DNA from: Ciborinia camelliae | Taxonomy: Eukaryota; Ascomycota; Leotiomycetes; Helotiales; Sclerotiniaceae | Length of the DNA stretch: 64,000 bases | Reading direction: 5' to 3' | Assembly: GCA_025890175.1 (NCBI GenBank) | Contig: JANPYM010000015.1 | Location: 111,085 to 175,084, forward strand | Shown here: in pieces, positions 1 through 11,217 of the stretch | How positions within the stretch are numbered: position 1 is the first letter of the stretch | Layout of the letters: each line of letters begins with the position of its first letter | Notes under the pieces: generated by a model | What the model saw: only the letters and a program-made list of their open reading frames with translations | Databases searched by the model: none | Told to the model about the DNA's origin: nothing | Program-made: the position numbers and the translations under genes

Positions 1-1601
1 GCATGTACAGAAAGTAATATGTAGGTGCCGATGCTGTTATAGACTCTAGAGGACCAAGTACATACTGCGTACATCTTTACAGGTATAGAGGAGTGGGCAA
101 CGGACTCCGGTGGGATATCGGAATCTATACCCTCCCTCTTCATGAATCATAAGAGTCTCACTTTCTTACAGCAGTTACAGTACAGTACAGTACCGCACAG
201 TGCTTCTCTTTGCCTTGCAGGAATGCATCGATATCACATGTACGTACCGGTATCGTACATAGTTAGTACTAAGAAAAGTAGGTACGATACGATACGATAC
301 GCAGTAGGATTCTCTACTACCTTCGTAAGTAGGTTAGATACCTAACAGTAACAGGATGAACAGAAGATCTGCATGCACAATCCCATCGTTGGCTTGGGTT
401 TCGGGAACTTCGTGGTGGAGAGAGGAAGGGAGAGGAAGGGGGAAAAGATTGCAGCGTTGCAGTATGTATGTATTTTTGCTCCAATTTTCACAGTTTTTCA
501 AGAAGCCTCCCCGTATATACAGTTACAGTATTACGATTAATAGATAATTGTGATGGGAGATTGACGTGTTATGATAACCCTTATTCCGTACAGTATTCCT
601 CATCACGCAAGTTAGGTACGGGGTACAACCAACATCCAACATCCAACATCCAACATCCAACATCCAACATCCAACATCCAACATCCAACATCCAACATCC
701 AACATCCAACATCCAAGTACCAATTTCTTGCAGTCCCGTTTTGATGTAAGTGTTCATGCTTGTAATATCTAAGATTCTTATTAATTTCTTACAACACTTT
801 GAAGTATTTTAGCCAAAGTTAACAAGCTTCAACCTTGAAAATTACACTGAAACTTGGAAACTTTAAATAATCCTTACAATACTAGGTAGGTAATCAAATA
901 ACCTACCAAGTACACTTCTACCGGTACCCCTTCATCAACGGACCGCACCGCAATAGTTTAAACGAACTACTTACTGGATGGAATAATAGAGAATTTAAGT
1001 TTTTTCCCTTCCAACTTCTTCTGTTGCCCCATAGAATATAGGTAGCTCGATATCGGACATAGATACTATGTAGTGTACAATGTTTTGAAATTTGAGGGCA
1101 TTCTCGTTTCTCAATGGTTTATTGGCCTTAATGGGGTAAATGATAATTTCCGGTTCTTACTGATTATACTTTCGGAACTAGATGTTCAACCTACTACCCA
1201 AGCCGGTGTCCGATAGCCCGATGAAAAAGCGGGATGGGATCATGTGAATCGGATGATATGAAAGAAGAAGAAAAAGGTCTGGATTTAGGTAAGGTTATAC
1301 TGTAGATATTTTCTCATCCATCATCCTCGGTCGAATCATGATCAATCATGAGCATGTCATCTATCAATGGACAAACAAAACAGCTCAATTGACGAATTAT
1401 ATTTGGCAGCTGGGGTAAGACGAAGAAAAGAGGGTGACTCGGCGCGTAGATGCAGAATTCTCGACCATTCACAACCCATTGCGAAAAGCTTCTGCAGGTT
1501 CCTGACCAAGCTCGAATATAATTGGAACATCTTCTAATCTTCCCACCTTTTTTGTCTTGCGTGAGAGATGTCAGGATGTGAGCATTCCGCTTGTTTAATT
1601 C
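1..1601. other. Intergenic DNA, window start
   Basis: No convincing coding region was found. The stretch holds short tandem repeats, including a CGATA run near 285-305 and the heptamer array listed separately, and scattered TACCTA/TAGGTA motifs. A gene reaching in from the left edge cannot be excluded, but no frame looks coding. Confidence 0.6.
629..715. repeat. Heptanucleotide tandem array (CCAACAT)n
   Basis: About twelve nearly perfect head-to-tail copies of CCAACAT. The short ORFs running through it on both strands (HPTSNIQ-type on plus, CWMLDVG-type on minus) are products of the repeat and not genes. Confidence 0.95.
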
Positions 1602-1934
1602 TTACCCTGGCAAAATCTCCCCATTGGGTCTAAAGTTCCTGCCATGTAGTTCGCAAGGCTTACAACCCCATCGTCTCAATGGCTCGATGGGCCAGCAAAC
1701 GAGGGCCTTGTGGCATTTTGTGGTATTATTCTCAAGGATGGTCACAATCTTCATGCAGGAATGCTGAGCACAGTTCACAATATAGAAAAAAGCCGGGACG
1801 TTATGCTGCCCATTGGTGTGCTCTGATATAGTTGAGGCCCATGATATATATTGTTGCGTTTCAAAATGGCGATACATATACTGCCATAGGCGCCGTTGAC
1901 TTGAACTTGAATTTTCCTTCTGATCCTTTTGCAC
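1602..1934 (-). CDS. Small hypothetical protein (110 aa), doubtful
   Basis: Uninterrupted 110-codon frame, ATG at 1934 and TAA at 1602, divergent from the SAM-PH gene. The product has eight cysteines and begins with a Gln/Ser-rich hydrophilic stretch; there is no signal peptide or recognisable domain. The length is not much above chance for this base composition, so it may be noise or a fragment of an older gene. No function is proposed. Confidence 0.2.
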   Translation of the reverse strand: MQKDQKENSSSSQRRLWQYMYRHFETQQYISWASTISEHTNGQHNVPAFFYIVNCAQHSCMKIVTILENNTTKCHKALVCWPIEPLRRWGCKPCELHGRNFRPNGEILPG

Positions 1935-2133
1935 TTCGACAATTCTTTCATGTCAGATTGAATTTGGTTTTTGCTTCAGACTTGCTTTATCATTATCTGG
2001 GTGCATAATATTTCATCAATACCTGTCTCGGCTCATAGAAGATACCCCCCGGGCAACGGGAAAGCAAGCAGTCTTGCAAATTTCTTGTCCCACCCGACTT
2101 ATCAATTAATACCCCGCCTTTGTACCCGGCAAC

Positions 2134-4959
2134 ATGGTAAGTTGATGAGGCTATGGCATTGATATACTCGTTTATATTTGAGTATCATGCTAATCCTACA
2201 ATTGAACGTAGGCTACGACCCCTTTAACAGCCATCGACACTCGGGTGGAGATGTTCCAAAGAGGCTTTGCTAGTCAAACCAGAGATGCATTTCTTGGTTT
2301 TAAGGAAATACAAAATCGTCTTGAACGACCTTTATCCTCCGCAACTATATTCGATACAGATTTCGAGGATGATGTGAGTGATGGCGAGGAATTCGAGGAC
2401 GACCAAAACGCCCCACGATATGTGGAAGAGCCCCAGTATGGGTCGGATTTCGAAGAAGATTTCGACTATCCGCGACTGAGCTATAGATCGGTGTGTACAA
2501 CGTTTCACTCCTCTTATCTCTCGTACTAACATATCACCATTCAGAGCGGTCGAGCAAGTGAAACTACATTATCTTCATACGAAGAAGTGTTCACACCCAC
2601 CTCGGACACGAACGAATTCCAATCTTTCAATTTTGACTTGGGCCCGAAAAAGCCAGTTGAAGGACCTCGGGGGCCTCATTTGTTTCGCAGTTCTGTTTCC
2701 TCGTCCCTGGATATTCCAAATCAATATGTTTTGGAAATGTCACCAATAACTTCAAAGCCATCGGAACTCACACCGCTACATCCAGCTAGCCCGCACATCA
2801 CACTCTCACCAGACAGTCCTACGAGACGTCAGAGATTATCTCTATTGACTGAAAACATCGCAGATCTGAACCTGAACGACATCACTAAATGGTCACCACG
2901 TCAAGTCGCAAGATGGATGCACGATGCAGGTTTCGAATGGACCATCGTGGAGAAGTTCAAAGAAAATGATATCTCCGGTGCAATCCTGACCACTCTTAAA
3001 TTCGAAGATCTCCGAGAATTAGGCATCTCATCATTTGGACAACGAACAAAAGTTTGGAACGAAATCCACATCCTGCGAGGGGGTGCTCCAAATACACCCA
3101 AGCCAGTTACACCTATCGAAGAAACTTCTCCGGCTACGGAATTCCGCTCGAGGAGAGATAGATCAGAAAGAGGTAGACAAGAGAATTGTTCGACGAGTCA
3201 CGAGCGAAATCAATCGGGGAGACGCAAGGACTCGAGAAGGGCCAATAAACACGAGACTGTATTGCCTTTGGAATCTATTTCCATTGTTGGCATTGAACAA
3301 CTTATGCCGAAGCCACATAAGTGCTCAAAGGGGGAAAATTGTGCAAAATGGAGGAAACAACAACGGCTGATTGCTGCTTTCAACAAGGATCATCCGATTA
3401 GTCCTGAAGGTACGTTATAATTTGCTACAGAACATTTTAGTATAGATCTACAACTAATGATTGGAACAGAAGGTGGCTCGCTACTTATTGCTGGAGATCC
3501 AGGTAATGCTCTTACAGCTCGTCCAATGTCCGATGCGGTGCCTTCAGTGGTTGCATCCTCAGATGTTCTTGGTCCTGGCCCAACTCCCGCTCTTCGTTAT
3601 TTGGAAGAGGAAAATCTTCGAAATGTCGGATTACGCGATCCTCAAGATAATGTCAAGCAATTCATCAAATTCCAACATCTCGCACCCAATCAATCATCCG
3701 AAGAACCACCAACCCCTCCATATGAAATGTTTCCACCACTAAAGGGACCAATTGCAGGTCTTCGAGGCTTACCTAAACTTTCTATTCCTTCGCCTCGTCC
3801 TGAACAAACTGTTAGATGCCAAAGTGCCAATGGCTATGGCTCTTGCAGTGCAACGGCCATCCCAAACAGCTCAATGTCATTCTCACCTTATCAAATGGAA
3901 CGCGCAGAAGCTCTCTCTCCTGAACTCCGTAACGAAACCCGCTCCCCTTCCGTCTACCGATTCGGCACGCCCTTTTCCGAAATGGACGTGCCTGTTACCA
4001 CAGTACCCATGAGCCCCGTCGCGAGAGAAACTTCCCAATCCGTTCCACCCAATATGACATACCGCCCAACTACCAACGCATCTACCAACGTTTTAATGAA
4101 TAATCCTCTCCAACGAAGTCTCTCTCGCATTTCTAACCGTCGTCCCTCACTCCTTCCTCGCGTCGACGAATATCAAGCGACTCAAGCGACCCAACCTTCT
4201 CACCCAGCTCAAGTTCAAATCCTCCCCAACGAACCAGCCCACGTTTCCACCGAAACCATAACCACATTCAGAGATCCCACACACCCTCTAGCTCTTGAAA
4301 CCTCTATCCGAGCCTACTCCACCACCGACCCCTGGGCCCAATTCAGCGCCCCCAATCCCAATCCCAGCCCCGCCCACACCTCTACAACGACCCCCTTACC
4401 ACCACACGCATCCTCCTCCACCGCCACCTCCTCCAACTCCTCCTCCCCGGAAAAAGACATGCCCTCCTACGCCGGCTGGATGAAGAAACGGCGAACCAAA
4501 ATGCTCCGACACGAATGGCACGAACACCACTTCACACTGCGGGGCACGACGCTCGCGATGCACAAAGATGCCAGCGCGCTCGAAGTCCTCGAATACATCG
4601 ACGTGGACGATTACGCCATCGCATGTTCATCGCTCGCGTCCTCGTCCAAGCTCAACGCGGCTTTCAAACGGGTGAATATTGCCATGGGGCGCGGCGGCGA
4701 TCGCGATAGAAAAGTCGATGTTTTTGCTTTTCAGTTGATTCCCCAGGCCATAGAGAAGGGGGTGAGGTTGAGGAAGAGAGATAGTTTGATGCCTGGTGGA
4801 TTGAGTGCAGCGGCTGGGGCGCAGAATAATAAACCGCATTATTTTGCGGTGAGGAGTCGTGATGAGAGGATTGATTGGATGAGGGAGTTGATGTTGGCTA
4901 AGGCGTTGAAGCAGAAGAGTGAGGGGTATGAGGTTAATGTTAATGGGAATATGATTTGA
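2134..4959 (+). CDS. SAM and PH domain protein (Boi/Pob1-like scaffold)
   Basis: Four exons: 2134-2136, 2212-2490, 2545-3409 and 3470-4959, giving 878 aa. All introns are GT-AG and keep frame; CTAAT/CTAAC branch-like motifs precede the acceptors. The first coding exon is just the ATG, with GTAAGT following at once. A sterile alpha motif lies at about residues 205-270 (WSPRQVARWM ... LGISSFGQRTKVW). A long Pro/Ser/Thr-rich, probably disordered linker follows, then a PH domain at about 713-861 that opens with YAGWMKKR and ends with a Trp-containing helix (RIDWMRELM). SAM plus PH recalls the Boi1/Boi2/Pob1 family, which acts in polarised growth and exocytosis at the cortex, but I see no SH3 domain. 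A role in polarity is inference. If the ATG-only exon is wrong, the first internal ATG (2251) would start the protein 14 residues in. Confidence 0.85.
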
Positions 4960-5477
4960 GTTCTTGTTTTTTTTTCTTTCCTTTGTTTCTTTTGGTTTTT
5001 GGCTTTACGCCTTCCTTATGTTTGATGTTGATGATGATGATGATGGATGATGGATGAAGGGGAACAGGCAAAGGAGGGTTTGATACCACATGTTTTTTTT
5101 TTCTTTCTAAATCTTCTTCGTATTCCCAACCAATATCTTCTATCTATATATCTATCTATAGAGTTCGATTCAATCTATCTTTCAAAATCTACTTTTTCTA
5201 CTCTTTTTTTTGTTCCTTCTTCCCTATTTTCTTTTTTAGATAGGGCCGAATATCTTCTCTCCTTTCCTTTCCTTTCCTTTTCTTTTGTTTTGTTTTGGTT
5301 TGTTTTGTTTTGTTTTCTTTCTTCTTATACTCTTTCTCCAACAAACAATTCTGAGAGCAATCTCTTTCTTTTTTGGGGGTTGGTGGTTGGTGGGATTGAT
5401 GCGGAGTTTTATTTTCTTGTCTTTCTTGTCTTTCCTTTTCCTTGAGTTTTTCTTGAGTTCAGCGATGGGGGATAGTG

Positions 5478-5513
<36 letters not shown>

Positions 5514-6257
5514 ATAGTCACTATGGATGGATAAATGGATGGTGGGTGTAGTGCAGTGCAGTGTTGTAGGCGAGAGAGGGGCAATAGGGAATATGGGAAA
5601 AAAGTAAGAAAGAAAGAAAGAAAGGGAGTGAAAATCCAAACTGGAAGATATGGATGGATGTTAAAAAAGATGTTGGGTGGATGGGTGGGTTAATGAATGA
5701 ATGAATGAATGTATGTATGGATGAATGGATGAATGGATGAATTGATATGGATATAGATATCAAAATCGATATGAATGAGGATATGGATATGGATCAGGAC
5801 ATTCATTTAGATACATACCTTATATATAGGTAGTAATACCATGAGTAGGTATGATATAATGGAGGAAAATCTTTGGCATAGGATGGGAGAGGATAGGATG
5901 TGACTGTAGTTACTGTACCTTACCTTGGTTAAGTTGTACTTAGGAAGGAAATTGGAATTGGAATTGGAATTGGAAGGGTGGACCGTGCATCACTTAATAA
6001 TCACTACTGACCTGTACAGATTTATACTGTAGAGTTTCATTATTGGAATGCTGACGATTGGGGTTTCGACGATGATTTGTGTAGTAATCGGTAAAGCGAT
6101 TAGATATAATTGTCTATATAGAGGGTTCTCATTTTCGATTGTAGATAGAATTTCAGATCAATAAAAGCTACTTCTTGTGAGCTCTTAGTACGTGACACTT
6201 ACCATACCTCCCGATCCGACTAGAATCTCGGAATGCCGGGGAGAAAGGGGGTTTGGA
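4960..6257. other. Intergenic, low-complexity DNA
   Basis: No gene seen. A T/C-rich tract (about 4960-5450, probably the 3' UTR and terminator of the SAM-PH gene) is followed by (TA)n(TG)n near 5479-5513, GAAA runs near 5605-5622, GAAT/GGAT runs near 5660-5740 and a short TTGGAA run near 5950-5972. Confidence 0.7.
5479..5513. repeat. Compound (TA)n(TG)n microsatellite
   Basis: Alternating TA then TG dinucleotides of about 35 bp. Short ORFs overlapping it are repeat artefacts. Confidence 0.9.
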
Positions 6258-8634
6258 GCACGCGCCCTCCCCTCCCCCCTTGACCAATTGCTAGTATAAT
6301 ATATTTAACATTTCAGGCTCTGTAGGCCCGCCCACGCTCCTATTTTAATACTTAATATTAAGGAATCAGATTTCTGGGTTGGCCAGGTTGATTTTGTTGC
6401 GGGTTTGTAGGGCTTTCATAAGACCTATCGATGAGTTGGCTATATTTGAGGAAGAAGTGGATCGGGATGTTGTGAGTGCTTGTTTTGTGAGATACGATGT
6501 TTACATGGCGTTGGGTTTCAAGCAGTGACCTGAGAGAAGCTATAGTGTTATTCTCACTGGCGGCCTAAATCTTCCTCATCAGGCTGTGGTCTGTAATAAT
6601 TCTTTCCAAAATATACGTGATTTCTAAACCTCACGGAGAGGGTGCTGTAGCGTGATGAAGTACTTGTATTTGAGTCATTAAGTAGGTATATCAGAGTTCT
6701 CGGCCCTCGACCACTCACAACAAACCACACACATAAGTTCCCATAAGTGTGACGCGATGGTGGTCTTGGTGGGGCCACGTCCCAGGATATCAAAGTGTCA
6801 GTGGTTTCTTACATTCATTCGAGACTTCACTCCGATGGATAAGACCGCTCACAGTTAAAAAGCATTTTTTTCGCTGTTATTGAAATGTTACCCTTGACTG
6901 ACCAGTTTCTCGAGGCTCTCGGTATTTCAAGGGCCGAAAACCCGTGGCTCAATAATTTACCATTTTTCTGTACTTGCCTGATAAGATGCGCGACGCGGCT
7001 GCCTGGGCAGAAGCTGATGAAGGAGCGCTATCCAGATTCTCGTGGCAACGAAGCCTATATCAACATTCTCCACGATGCCTTCATCAAGGATCCTGCAAAA
7101 ATGGCGAAAATTATTGGGCCTGCCTTACCGCAGCTCGAGCAAAAATTTCCCGATATTGCAGAGGCACTCTGTAACCTCTGTGATCATCCGTTCCCTGAGT
7201 TTTCCACTCGGATAGTTGGCATAATCAAGGAAAGCCTTACTCGAACTTCGCAACCCAGAGGTCATAATCTGGCCGCTAAACAACGAAGTGAAGTAGTCTT
7301 GGGCTGGGCGGATGTGAATAGGTACACTTGGAAGAGACTCATCGACAGTTGAGGGACTGTCTGATACAGCTTCTCATAACACTAGGACGGTGATAGCAGG
7401 TGACGAGATCTCGACCAAAAATATGCAAATGGTTGCCAGTTCCGCAAAGCATGTGTTCAGGCAAGCCAATGGTATTCACGTCTTCGGAAAATCGTTCGTT
7501 GATCGTATTAACTACTACGGACGCTGGATACATACAATCTCGGCCACTCGACTTCCGCAAGGGTACCTGGCAATTAAGGTCTTAACCACCATTAGCGATC
7601 ATCTTGAAGGGTCTGGTAGTGGAGGCCCCAAAGGCTTTGCTAGGTCTGTCTATGATGGCATCAGGATGAAGATTGATGGGATTAATGATGCTGAGCGAGA
7701 TAATCATCTTTTCTTTGTCTATCATCCCGAGACAAATTGGTATGAAGCATTTAATCAATTGATTAGACAAGATCCCTTTCCACCTACTTTTTGTGCCAAG
7801 TCAGATGACCTAAACGCCCTTTGCCGGTACATGCAAGACGTTAGGGAACAATTGCAATGGGGGTCTGAATGTAAGAAGAACATGATTTTCCACCTACTCA
7901 TTCCCCCGTGGAACCGCATCTCCATCAAGGAGCCGTTGCACTTTCCAGACAACCTTCAGCCGCTTCAAATTGGGGGACAGAAGTATCAAGGCAAACCACG
8001 GGTTGCGTTCAATCTTCCGGAAGCCCCTAGTGGGCTATTACACAGTGTTGCGAATGTTCTCAGCCCCCAAAACAATATAGCAGGGGGAGTTGCGATTACT
8101 ATAATGATGCCAACAGCGGCCTGAGGTGTCAATGGTGCTGGTGCCGCTCTTGGTTTCGGCGTAGCTACTGTCATAGGGGTCCCAACAGCGTTGGTACCGT
8201 TGGCCGCTTGTCCGATATGGTTTGGGACTGCCATGCCGGCTATGAAGAAGGCGGCGACAGCCATCAGTAAGACTATTTATGGAGCTCTCCGTGAAGAATC
8301 ACCGAGAGTGTTAGGATCTAGTCAACGATTGGGCGTGGAAACATATTATTGGAGATCATCTCAGGGATGGTGATCTCACACGTGTGCGGTAGTAAGGTGG
8401 TCAGCAACAGTTAGGTAGATTCCGTAGTAGTATTGTTGGCGTAGAGTCTAGAGGGTGCAGGTGGGAGCGAGCTGACATAGACGCGACCACGTGCCGAGGT
8501 CGCGTGTCAGTCCCGTGACCGGAATGATTCCTGTCGGAACACATATTTTAAGAATACGAGCGTGGGCGGGCCCACAGAGCCTGAAACGTTGGATATACCG
8601 TATTAGCAATTGATCTTGGGGAGGGCGCGTGTGC
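6258..8634. mobile_element. Candidate element bounded by ~85-bp inverted repeats
   Basis: The left end (6258-6345) and the reverse complement of the right end (about 8552-8634) align over roughly 85 bp with many identities. Shared landmarks in order are CACGCGCCCTCCCC, CAATTGCTA, TTTCAGGCTCTGT and GGCCCGCCCACGCTC. The 2.2 kb between them carries one unknown gene (6885-8373). I found no transposase and could not define a target-site duplication. It may be a non-autonomous DNA transposon carrying a gene, or two copies of a dispersed repeat in opposite orientation. Most differences between the arms look like transitions. Confidence 0.6.
6885..8373 (+). pseudogene. Unknown protein with in-frame TGA before a hydrophobic tail
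   Basis: Exon 1 is 6885-7321. A 64-bp GT-AG intron (7322-7385) joins it in frame (AG|G) to exon 2 from 7386. As written, translation stops at TGA 8122-8124, giving 391 aa. The same frame then stays open to 8373 and would add about 82 residues: a Gly/Ala-rich, strongly hydrophobic stretch, then a basic amphipathic end. Hydrophobic, small-residue sequence starts before the stop (GGVAITIMMPTAA) and continues after it, so the TGA cuts what looks like a single membrane-prone domain. A CGA-to-TGA transition is the simplest explanation. The N-terminal part is soluble-looking with no family I recognise. It sits inside an inverted-repeat-bounded segment. A truncated but functional protein remains possible. 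Confidence 0.5.
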
Positions 8635-8892
8635 ATGTGAGATCACGTGAACCAATCGCAGTAGAATGGCGGGTCGGTTTTTTGCTCACAATTAAACTTA
8701 TTTAGAAATATATAGAAAAATTGGGCATACATGTGTTTCAAAGCTTATTGTCTGTAAACCTTTAAACCTTTTTAACTCGGATTTCGAAAGCTTAGAATAA
8801 AGGGTTTTCCAATTCGAATTGGTTATATGATTTATATAAAATAATTTCTAAAAAAAAACGAAAAAAAAAACACAAAGTTCGGAAATGATATA
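8374..8892. other. Intergenic DNA right of the unknown gene
   Basis: Contains the right arm of the inverted repeat (8552-8634), then AT-rich sequence with A-runs near 8850-8872. No coding frame is supported. Confidence 0.6.
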
Positions 8893-9474
8893 ATCGTGGG
8901 TCGCCTGTAGCTTTATTTAAGCATCGCTCATGTTACAATAGGCGAATATAAACTTGCGCGCGAAACTTATTTCGCATTCCAAATTGCTACCAAAATTACT
9001 ATCAAATTTTTAATTTTTAATTTTCAAAATTGTATAATATAATCAATTTTGAATTTGAAATTTTAAAATTTTATAATATAATAGATTAAAGTTTGAAATT
9101 TCATTTTTTGAAATCAAAATTTCAAAATTTCTATTATAGTTTTCAAAATTCTTATTATAATTTTCAAAATTTGAAAATAACTTCATTTTTATATAATTTT
9201 AAACATTTTTTTAATTTAAACATAAAATTTCAAAATTATACAGTATAATCAATTTTGAATTTGAAATCTTGAAATTTTGTAATATAATAGCTTAAAGTTT
9301 GAAATTTTATTTTCTAAAATTAAAATTTCAAAATTTCTATTATAGCTTTCAAAATTTAGGAATAACCTCATTTTTATACAACGAAACGCGAAATAAGTTT
9401 CGCGCGCAAGTTTATGTTCGCCCACTGTAACGTGAGCGATGCTCAAATAAAGCTACAATAGGGCGACCCACGAT
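8893..9474. mobile_element. MITE, 582 bp, TA target duplication
   Basis: Both ends carry the same terminal inverted repeat of about 85-95 bp starting ATCGTGGGTCGCC and including GCATCGCTCA-type and AAACTTGCGCGCGAAACTTA segments. TA dinucleotides flank it at 8891-8892 and 9475-9476, the pattern of Tc1/mariner-class insertion. The interior is AT-rich, has no transposase and contains an imperfect direct duplication of about 120 bp (around 9023-9150 and 9230-9352, offset about 206 bp). It sits only about 75 bp downstream of the MFS gene's stop codon. Confidence 0.9.
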
Positions 9475-9549
9475 TAGCATACAAAATCTAAAAGTGACGC
9501 AGAACATTTTCTTCGCCAAGGCTCTGAAACATTAAGATAATTTTTATCC

Positions 9550-11217
9550 CTAAGGCTTCCACTTAAACCCTGGATGTCTCCAATCCAGATCCTGAATCTG
9601 TTTCTGACTCAAACCATCCAACTCAGCATCCACATCTATCCCTTCCCTCTTCCTATTATCCATCTTCATCCATAAAAGTAGCCCGATTGACAAAAACAAG
9701 ATTGCAGTTCCAGAAGCTAAATTAAGTCCATTCCCAGTATGGTAGTTGGGACTATCGTTGGGTAAGAATGACCAGGTGGCGATGAGTCCCCCAATATTAC
9801 CCATCATGACATTAGTACCAATGGCACTCGAGCGCGCGGTATCGGAGACGACATTGGCAGAAACTTGGGCATTGCATAGAGAACCGAATGAAAAGGCCCC
9901 GCTGGTTATCAGGAAGGTAGCGGCATAGCGGGTTTGAGGGTGGGTGCTGGCTAAGAACATAATATAGCCACACATCACCAAGGGAGCGCACATGATGAAA
10001 AGGATATTGCGACGGTCGAAGCGCCAGCTTAGGAAAGGGAAAAGAAGTGCAAATAATGCACCGACGATGTAAGGTGGGACAGTGTGGAGTTGCTGTGAGA
10101 CAACGGTTGCTTTTGGGTAGATGGTTTTAACGATGGTAGGTGCGAAGAAAGCGAGACCTGCGACGGTGATATTATTTAAGAGAAAAATGAAAGACGTTGC
10201 GATAGTTACTGGGCTGAAAATACCGCGAAGGATTTTCTTAGTGTCGAATGCATCTAGGACTTCAGTGGCTCCAACTCGTTCTGACTTTACCCGAGCGATG
10301 GCAAGATCTTTTTCTTCTTGTGTGAGCCATTTTGCAGTTGCAGGTTGATCGGTTAGGGTGAAGAAGGCGATAATTGAAAGACAACAGGTAATGATACCTT
10401 CGATGGCGAAGATCATTCGCCATGAGTGAAGTGTACCAAAGTTTGGAAGCTTCAGGATTTCAGAGGCGAGCAGACCTCCAAATGCACCAGCTAATGGGGA
10501 TGTGACCATATATAGCGATAGACGAAATGACAATTCGGATCGCCGGTACCAACGAGAAAGATAGTATGCAATCCCTGGAAGCATACCCGCCTCAAAGATA
10601 CCTAATAGAAAACGGACTGCCGAGACTGTGTGAATGTTATGTACAAATGCAGTGGCAATCGAGCATATTCCAAATGCTAGGGAAGTTGCGGGAATAAACC
10701 AGCCTGGGCCGATCCATTTACAAGCCATGTTTGCGGGGATTTCGAAGATGATATACGAGATGAAGAAGGCAGATAGAACTCTGTTGTAATCATATCCCAC
10801 TAATTTGAGGTCCTTCTCGAGTCCCGCAAGTTTGGCATTGCCTAGAACATCTGAATTGGCATCTTTACATGTGAAGGGCGAAGGGTCCCAGTAAATAACT
10901 TACCAATATTTGCTCGGTCAATAAAACAGAAGAGATACAATAATGCCACAATGGGAACGATCATTAGATCAATTTTCAATCTCAGCTTTCTTTCGGCAAT
11001 AGAGTCAAATGTGACGAGCGATTGACCACGCCTGAAAATCCAGTAAGCAGCTGATCAATATGGAGATATCTCAAACTACCAACCTATCAGTCGCTTCGTG
11101 GCCTCTCTCTGCAATGACATGTGCGCTCTTATTGATGTGGTCCACATTCTCTTCGTAATGATCACGAGACTCACCAACAATCGTTTTCCCCTCGGCATCA
11201 ACGTTTTGAGATTTCAT
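9550..11217 (-). CDS. MFS transporter, anion:cation symporter (Dal5/Tna1-like)
   Basis: Three exons on the minus strand: 11217-11084, 11031-10904 and 10841-9550, giving 517 aa. The acceptor at 10842 was chosen over nearby AGs because it restores the family motif DRANIGNAKLAGLEKDL. About twelve hydrophobic segments are visible, with the family's RWYRRSEL motif after TM4 and a long hydrophilic loop (TDQPATAKWLTQEEKDLA) between TM6 and TM7. Members of this family import organic anions such as allantoate, nicotinate, pantothenate or related vitamins at the plasma membrane; the substrate here cannot be told from sequence. Length and frame are intact. A MITE lies just beyond the 3' end and could supply 3' UTR sequence. 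Confidence 0.9.

Noticed and set aside
8089..8164. Possible intron that would remove the TGA in the unknown gene
   Set aside because: The donor GTTGCG is weak and the joined frame meets TAG within four codons.
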